A stretch of DNA of 10,510 bases from SIG603 sp964370115 (GTDB lineage: Bacteria > Bacillota > Clostridia > Oscillospirales > Acutalibacteraceae): the NCBI GenBank assembly GCA_964370115.1, contig CAYJIA010000062.1, positions 1 through 10,510 on the forward strand, read 5' to 3'. Positions 5,613 to 10,510 of this stretch are shown here, one piece after another (position 1 is the first letter of the stretch; every line of letters starts with the position of its first letter). The position numbers and the translations under genes were made by a program. A model generated the notes under the pieces. The model did no database searches and was not told where the DNA came from. It saw nothing but the letters and a program-made list of their open reading frames with translations.

Positions 5613-5704
5613 CCCGTAAGGGGGCGTGGCTCGATGATGAAATCATCGTAAAATGGGGCTTGGGGAAACCCCCAACAAGCGAGCAAAGGCACAAAACTTG
5701 TGCC
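5613..5704. other. Candidate oriT: cluster of inverted repeats behind the relaxase gene
   Basis: Three hairpin-forming repeats lie close together. CGATGAT (5632-5638) and ATCATCG (5642-5648) have a 3-base loop. GCTTG...CAAGC (5658-5662, 5676-5680) encloses GGGG/CCCC around AAA. GGCACAA (5688-5694) and TTGTGCC (5698-5704) have a 3-base loop. A GC-rich stretch (CCC...GGGGG, 5613-5624) precedes them. The stretch is noncoding, beside the relaxase gene, and distinct in composition from its surroundings, which fits an origin of transfer. No nick-site consensus that I can name is present, so a replication origin or another structured site remains possible. Confidence 0.4.
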
Positions 5705-5833
5705 ACTTGCCCTGCTTGCCACTTATATCCACAGATAAAACACCTGCGATAAAACCGTCCATTGTCGTCCTGCGGTAATTTCCAGTCTATCGTTAAAATT
5801 TGCTTTTCCATAACATAAAACAATAACTTACAA

Positions 5834-5847
5834 AACTTTGCAAAGTT
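5834..5847. repeat. Perfect 14-bp palindrome
   Basis: AACTTTGCAAAGTT is a perfect palindrome, 12 bases upstream of a rightward promoter. It may bind a dimeric regulator of that promoter. Nothing in the window identifies the protein. Confidence 0.45.
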
Positions 5848-5859
5848 CATGTTTTTTGA

Positions 5860-5889
5860 TTGACTTTTGACATCTTTATATGCTATAAT
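5860..5889 (+). promoter_or_regulatory. Rightward sigma-A promoter upstream of the microsatellite
   Basis: TTGACT at 5860-5865 and a perfect TATAAT at 5884-5889 are 18 bases apart. A transcript starting near 5896 would contain both arms of the GTTGACATA inverted repeat and the whole (ACAG)n tract, and so could fold them into a long hairpin. Confidence 0.55.
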
Positions 5890-5940
5890 TTACTGTGAAT
5901 AATTGTATAGAAACAAATTATCAAATTTACAAAAAGGGGG

Positions 5941-5969
5941 TTGACATAGTTGCAAAACGCCCATAAAAT
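5941..5969 (+). promoter_or_regulatory. Rightward promoter facing the microsatellite
   Basis: TTGACA (5941-5946) and TAAAAT (5964-5969) have exact 17-base spacing. Transcription would begin near 5976, inside the first (ACAG) units, and run toward the cyclic-di-GMP gene. The sequence around it, GTTGACATA before the spacer and ATTGTC after the -10, is repeated in inverted orientation in the opposing promoter. Confidence 0.65.
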
Positions 5970-5973
5970 TGTC

Positions 5974-6057
<84 letters not shown>

Positions 6058-6089
6058 CTTTTATTTTGTAAAATATTTGCTAAATATTT

Positions 6090-6133
6090 AAGGCTATCGC
6101 CATGCCCTTTTTGGGTAAGGCGGCGGTCTTTTT
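6090..6133 (+). terminator. Hairpin terminator in the leader of the cyclic-di-GMP gene
   Basis: The segments 6090-6107 and 6113-6130 form an 18-position stem with two mismatches and several G-U pairs, a T5 loop, and T5 at 6129-6133. It lies between the repeat-facing promoter and the gene at 6256, so part of the transcription may stop here. An alternative 9-bp stem (GGGTAAGGC 6113-6121 with GCTTTACCC 6136-6144) uses its right arm and would exclude it, which allows an attenuator. Confidence 0.6.
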
Positions 6134-6255
6134 GTGCTTTACCCTTATTGTTTGACGGATAATAGTTTGTATATGGTTTTCGATATATGAATTAACAAAT
6201 CTTGCTACACGTTCAGTTGTTAGGGCGTTTATATAAATGCGAAAGGAATTAGATT

Positions 6256-9200
6256 ATGGGTGTTAATAAAAATATAATAATTAAGGGCGAAAGTTCAATG
6301 GATATAGAGAACGACTTTAACTCTGCCCCAATGTTAAAGTCAATTTTGGGTGTTGCTCCGTTTGGAGTTAATTTATGGAATAAAAACATGATAAATATCA
6401 TGTGTAATCCACATATATTAAGTGTGTTTAATATTGAAAATGGTGAGGAATTCTTAGATAGGTTTTATGAGTTTTCACCGGAGTTTCAGCCGAATGGCAA
6501 AACTTCAGAGGAAATGTCACAAATAAACTTTGAGTTAGCCCTAAAAAATGGTAAGCACGTTTTTAATTGGATGCACATTACACCAACCGGAAATAGACTT
6601 CCCTGTGAAATCACCTTAATCAAACTTGAAAACACATCTGATAAAGACTATGTAGTAGGTTTTATCAGAGATTTGCGTTCAGAATTTGATTATGAGCAAA
6701 ATGATACAAACTATGATTTTTACTTTACCGACAAACTGCCTAAGAGCCGACTAAACTATGAAACAAAAGAGTTGTCGGACGAGTGGTTTTTCACAATAGA
6801 TTTAAGGACTGGAAGTATCTCTTTCTATGGCAAATGGTGGTTTAGTGCATTTGGCGAGAATGCACTGATTACGGAAAGTAAAATATTCGAGGTCGAGCTT
6901 ATACACGAAGAAGATATCCACATCTATCAAGAGTTGATGAATGATATAAAGTCCGGTGTCACAAATACATATGAACTTAGGATGTTACACGATTGTGGTG
7001 AGTATAGATATCACAGTATTACTTCTAAGTTTATTAAAGACGCCACTGGCACACCTGTTTTTGCTATGGGAAAAGGTGTTGATATTCATGAGCAACGTGC
7101 CATTGAAGAACGTTCGCAAAAAGATTTACTTACCGATTGCTATAACAAAATAAGTGCAGAAAAGATTATATCCGATAAACTTGCATCAAGTAACGAAAAT
7201 ACCCACGCATTATTTATCATTGATATTGATAATTTCAAGGCGATAAACGATAATTTGGGACATTTTTTTGGCGATGAGGTTTTAAGAGACATATCTACAG
7301 GATTAAAAGATGCGTTTAGAGATATTGATATAATCGCAAGAATAGGCGGAGATGAATTTATCGTCTTTGTTGACAATTTATCTGATGATAAACTTATTGC
7401 TGAAAAAGCAGAAAAAATACTTGAAGTGTACAGAAAAACTTACTCGGGTGAATATAAGGATTATTCTGTTTCGGGAAGTGTAGGTATTGCACTTTTCCCT
7501 CGTGACGGTACAAATTACGAAGAACTATATCAAAATGCGGATAAAGCCTTGAGTCAAGCAAAGATACAAGGCAAGAATAGGTATATGCTCTATTCTTCCG
7601 ACTTAAACATTGGTACAACAAGAAGTACAACAAAAATTGAAAATGCAAATAGAATGGCAAGCTCTTTTTTTGACTATGACCTCATCTCGGCTGTATTTAA
7701 CATTCTGTATGAGAACAATGGTAATGCCGATGCAATTAACTTGACACTTAGCTACATTTGTGAAAAATACGGTGCAGACAGAAGTTATATCTTTGAAACA
7801 TTAGACCACTGTGCTACACTTAGCAACACCTTTGAATATTGTAAAGCTGGTATAAGGAGCGAGATTGACAACCTACAAGACTTGCCCTACGAAATTTTTG
7901 CTGATTTCATTGACAAAGCACATAATGACATCATTTATTCAAACGACCTAAGAGAAACGTTAGAAGCTGATGCAACCTTTAAGATTATGGATGACCAAGG
8001 CATCTTATCCTTTGTTCATGCACAAATCAAACGTGATGGTGAACTGACTTTCTTTATAGGGCTTGATGACTGTACAAAAACAAGAATATGGTCTGAACGA
8101 GAGATAAACAGCTTGCAATATATTGGTAAGTTGTTGTCAGTCATTTTGCAAGGTGCACATTTAAGAGCTGAGCTAAGCGAACTTGCAATAAGCCACAAGA
8201 ACTCGTCCGATATTTTGGATACCACAGACAGTATTGTTTATGTAAGCGATATAGTTACATATGAGTTATTGTATCTTAATCAATTAGGACGTAGTGCAAC
8301 CGGATTAAGTGTCGGTGATGATTTGAAGGGACACAAATGTTATAAACTTTTACAAGGGAAAGACGAACCCTGCGAATTTTGTACAAACCATTTGTTAAAT
8401 GAAGATGCCTATTACGAGTGGTCGTACTATAATCCGAATTTAGACATTACTTTTTTATTAAAAGATAAACTTATTCCGTATAATGGCCAGTTGGCAAGAC
8501 TTGAAATTGCAACCGATATATCAAAAATAGTTGAGCTTGAAAGAGATGTGTCGGACAAGTTGGCTGATGAGCAATTCATAATGAGTTGCGTGGAATTGTT
8601 ACACTCCGGTAATGAAACCGGAACATCTATACAGTCGCTATTGGCAGCAGTGGCAAGTTATTATGATGCCGAAAGGAGCTATATATTTGAGGTGTCCGAC
8701 TGTGGAAAGTTCATCAGTAACACTTACGAGTTTTGCAAGCAGGATTGTCAAGCACATAAAGATATTTTGCAAAATCTACCGATAGAAGACCTTGCCGTTT
8801 TACTGGGTAAGTGTGAAACCGAAGGTTCTTTTGCTATGAATATCGACGAAGTTGGCGAAAACACACTTGAGTACGAACTCATGAAAGTTCAAGAGCTTTC
8901 CGATATTATGGTTAGTGCCATAAAGTCTAATGATGATAGAGTAGTGGGTTTTGTAGGTATAGACAATCCACTTGCCAATAAGACAAAGATTTCAACATTA
9001 AGAGCAGTGGCAAAGTTTACGGCAAGTTTCCTTGACGAAACAGAGCTTCTCACAAAGCTCAACAAACTAAGTTATTATGATACACTTACAGGAATTAAAA
9101 ATAGGCACAGCTACAGTCTTGCTATAAAGAATATCGACATGAGTATTGAGAGCTTGGGTGTTTTATATGCAGACATATCAGGGCTAAGTACGATCAATGA

Positions 9201-10251
9201 TACCAAAGGAGTATTGTATGGTGATGATATTCTAATAAGGTTGTCAAGAATTTTAAGTGAAATCTTTGAAGATGATGTTTTTCGTGTAGGCGGCGATGAG
9301 TTTGTTGTGATAGCGAAGAATGTATCAGAAGATGACTTTGAAAAAAACATTGCCTTGTTAAAAGAAAAGCTTTTGGATGAAAAAGACTTTGTAACATCTA
9401 TTGGATACACATGGAACTGGAACTTAGGGAGACCAAGTAGAACTTTAAGCAATTTGCACAGCGGCGAAAGCTATGCTCGCATTTTGCGTGAAAACTTAGA
9501 TATGGAGATTGCGGACGATAAGTATGTAGTATATATGCAACCTCAAATGAACTTATCTTCGGGAAAAATTGAGAGTGCAGAGGCTCTTATAAGGCGACGT
9601 GGAGCAGACGGAATACTTCAATCACCATTTAATTTCTTACCTTTTTACGAAAGAGAGGGTATTATTTCAATTATTGATGAGTTCGTATTGGAAGCCGTAT
9701 GCAAAACTTTGCGTTCTTGGAAAGACGGTGGTGTTGACACAGTACCTATTATATCTGTGAACTGTTCGAGAATGACTATTTCTAAAAAGGGAATTGTTGA
9801 GAAGTTTTCGGCAATTTGTGACAATTATGGGATAGAGCACTCTAAGATTGTCATCGAAATAACCGAAACTATTAACGGAATAGCCGAAGATACCTTGTCA
9901 GAAATTATCAAGGCTTTCTCTGATGCAGGATTTTTGGTATCTCTTGATGATTTCGGCAGTGGATATTCAAACCTAAACTCCATTATGGTGTCCGATTTTG
10001 ATGAGATAAAAATCGACATGAAGATAATAAGTAGTTTGCACAAAGATAAAAAATCTAAACTACTAACAAAACTCGCTATTGACCTTTGTGGAGGTCTTGA
10101 TGGTCTTAAATCCGTGGCAGAGGGTGTTGAGGATAAACTTCAACATGATATTCTCTGTGAAATGGGTTGCACTATTGGACAAGGCTACTACTATGCAAAA
10201 CCGATGCCTATGGATGAGTTTGCTACCGAGTTTCTAAATCATATAACATGA
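6256..10251 (+). CDS. Multidomain cyclic-di-GMP synthase/phosphodiesterase (PAS, GAF, 2x GGDEF, EAL)
   Basis: A 1331-residue soluble protein without signal peptide or membrane helix. Domains in order: PAS (about 28-142), PAS_3 type (175-285), GGDEF (290-447), GAF-like (468-640), PAS (650-758), GAF-like (770-930), GGDEF (935-1085), EAL (1087-1331). The first GGDEF is intact (GGDEF 364-368, metal site DIDNFK, N331) and has the inhibitory I-site RxxD (R355, D358). The second keeps GGDEF (1012-1016) but lacks the I-site and its C-terminal ADxxxY helix. The EAL domain has all signature residues: EALIR (1109-1113), the ExTE motif (1201-1204), DDFGSGYS (1231-1238), KID (1252-1254), EGVE (1289-1292) and QGY (1309-1311). 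It should therefore both make and degrade cyclic-di-GMP in response to ligands sensed by PAS and GAF. The start at 6256 has AAAGGA 8 bases upstream; a second ATG at 6298 lacks a clear site. Confidence 0.93.
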   Translation: MGVNKNIIIKGESSMDIENDFNSAPMLKSILGVAPFGVNLWNKNMINIMCNPHILSVFNIENGEEFLDRFYEFSPEFQPNGKTSEEMSQINFELALKNGKHVFNWMHITPTGNRLPCEITLIKLENTSDKDYVVGFIRDLRSEFDYEQNDTNYDFYFTDKLPKSRLNYETKELSDEWFFTIDLRTGSISFYGKWWFSAFGENALITESKIFEVELIHEEDIHIYQELMNDIKSGVTNTYELRMLHDCGEYRYHSITSKFIKDATGTPVFAMGKGVDIHEQRAIEERSQKDLLTDCYNKISAEKIISDKLASSNENTHALFIIDIDNFKAINDNLGHFFGDEVLRDISTGLKDAFRDIDIIARIGGDEFIVFVDNLSDDKLIAEKAEKILEVYRKTYSGEYKDYSVSGSVGIALFPRDGTNYEELYQNADKALSQAKIQGKNRYMLYSSDLNIGTTRSTTKIENANRMASSFFDYDLISAVFNILYENNGNADAINLTLSYICEKYGADRSYIFETLDHCATLSNTFEYCKAGIRSEIDNLQDLPYEIFADFIDKAHNDIIYSNDLRETLEADATFKIMDDQGILSFVHAQIKRDGELTFFIGLDDCTKTRIWSEREINSLQYIGKLLSVILQGAHLRAELSELAISHKNSSDILDTTDSIVYVSDIVTYELLYLNQLGRSATGLSVGDDLKGHKCYKLLQGKDEPCEFCTNHLLNEDAYYEWSYYNPNLDITFLLKDKLIPYNGQLARLEIATDISKIVELERDVSDKLADEQFIMSCVELLHSGNETGTSIQSLLAAVASYYDAERSYIFEVSDCGKFISNTYEFCKQDCQAHKDILQNLPIEDLAVLLGKCETEGSFAMNIDEVGENTLEYELMKVQELSDIMVSAIKSNDDRVVGFVGIDNPLANKTKISTLRAVAKFTASFLDETELLTKLNKLSYYDTLTGIKNRHSYSLAIKNIDMSIESLGVLYADISGLSTINDTKGVLYGDDILIRLSRILSEIFEDDVFRVGGDEFVVIAKNVSEDDFEKNIALLKEKLLDEKDFVTSIGYTWNWNLGRPSRTLSNLHSGESYARILRENLDMEIADDKYVVYMQPQMNLSSGKIESAEALIRRRGADGILQSPFNFLPFYEREGIISIIDEFVLEAVCKTLRSWKDGGVDTVPIISVNCSRMTISKKGIVEKFSAICDNYGIEHSKIVIEITETINGIAEDTLSEIIKAFSDAGFLVSLDDFGSGYSNLNSIMVSDFDEIKIDMKIISSLHKDKKSKLLTKLAIDLCGGLDGLKSVAEGVEDKLQHDILCEMGCTIGQGYYYAKPMPMDEFATEFLNHIT

Positions 10252-10298
10252 TTTATGCTCGTATCACACTATTTTAACAACAATCTTACAAAAACGTG

Positions 10299-10333
10299 AA
10301 TGGCGGTTGCCGAACAAGGTAGCCGCCATTTTT
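10299..10333 (+). terminator. Intrinsic terminator of the cyclic-di-GMP gene
   Basis: A 13-bp stem (10299-10311 with 10318-10330, two G-U pairs, core GGCGG/CCGCC) with a 6-base loop and T5 (10329-10333). It begins 47 bases after the stop codon. The interval 10252-10298 shows no gene. Confidence 0.85.
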
Positions 10334-10355
10334 AGAACTAAAGAGGTGACAAATT

Positions 10356-10510
10356 TTGATAAATAAGAATAAACATTTACTTAAATCAGCATGTAAGGAC
10401 AACTACGAAAATTTAAGCAAAAAAAAATCATACTAACGCAAAAAATGCACTATCTTACATAAACCTATCAAAATTTGTCAAAAGGCACAATCCCGATGCT
10501 CTACCCCAAA
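10356..10510 (+). pseudogene. Beginning of a further gene, apparently frameshifted at A9 (partial)
   Basis: A strong AAGAGGTGA (10341-10349) lies before a TTG at 10356. The reading frame gives 26 residues, MINKNKHLLKSACKDNYENL and then SKKKSY, and stops at 10434-10436. The stop follows a run of nine A at 10419-10427. If one A fewer is read, the frame stays open to the window end and yields NHTNAKNALSYINLSKFVKR and a further nine residues. So this may be a real gene broken by an indel, a sequencing error in the run, a slippage-controlled gene, or a true 26-residue peptide. The product is not recognised. Confidence 0.3.

Noticed and set aside
5447..5722. Minus-strand reading frame overlapping the end of the relaxase gene
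   Set aside because: It is antisense to a clear coding sequence, crosses a bidirectional terminator, and has no supporting ribosome binding site.
5605..5850. Minus-strand reading frame of 81 residues downstream of the leftward promoter
   Set aside because: Neither of its ATG codons has a ribosome binding site, and half of it consists of the inverted repeats of the oriT candidate. It looks like an accidental open frame.
6090..6255. Cyclic-di-GMP riboswitch in front of the c-di-GMP gene
   Set aside because: I looked for the conserved GEMM-I core and tetraloop-receptor arrangement and did not find them; the only structured part is a simple U-tailed hairpin with one alternative stem.

Overview
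The window looks like part of an integrative conjugative or mobilizable element from a gut-type Firmicute (Clostridia). The reasons are the MobC and MOBP-type relaxase pair, a CD1845-type small membrane protein, a Spo0A-C-like small protein, strong AGGAGG-type ribosome binding sites, frequent GTG and TTG starts, consensus sigma-A promoters and U-rich intrinsic terminators. No integrase, attachment site, rRNA, tRNA or CRISPR array is visible.

Layout. (1) 1-598: the last codons of an upstream gene, then mobC, then a large inverted repeat across the mobC stop codon. (2) 639-4158: an accessory block between mobC and the relaxase gene. It holds a CD1845-like membrane protein and two similarly built modules. 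Module A is a leftward XRE repressor divergent from a two-gene operon (a small unrecognised protein and a secreted lipoprotein nuclease). Module B is a leftward XRE repressor divergent from a SLOG/DUF1273-type protein and a Spo0A-C-like protein. The block is punctuated by terminators, and module B has two matching operators, one over each -10 box. (3) 4178-5606: the relaxase, TTG-initiated directly after a terminator hairpin and closed by a bidirectional terminator. (4) 5607-6255: 650 bases without a convincing gene but dense in signals. They hold an inverted-repeat-rich oriT candidate, a rightward promoter, and a striking element in which two consensus promoters face each other across a 55-base (ACAG)n tract, followed by a hairpin terminator that may act as an attenuator. 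(5) 6256-10251: a 1331-residue soluble cyclic-di-GMP protein, PAS-PAS-GGDEF-GAF-PAS-GAF-GGDEF-EAL. (6) 10252-10510: a terminator and the beginning of another gene, apparently put out of frame at a run of nine A.

How the parts may work together. MobC, the relaxase and the oriT candidate form a DNA-processing set. The two XRE modules look like independently repressed cargo. The c-di-GMP protein has an intact first diguanylate cyclase (with inhibitory I-site) and an intact EAL phosphodiesterase, while its second GGDEF domain lacks a helix. Its upstream leader contains a hypermutable microsatellite whose length sets the distance between two opposing promoters, so repeat slippage could tune or switch expression of this signalling hub, and could also alter a leftward transcript running across the oriT candidate. 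The sequence elements are directly visible; the switching model is inference.
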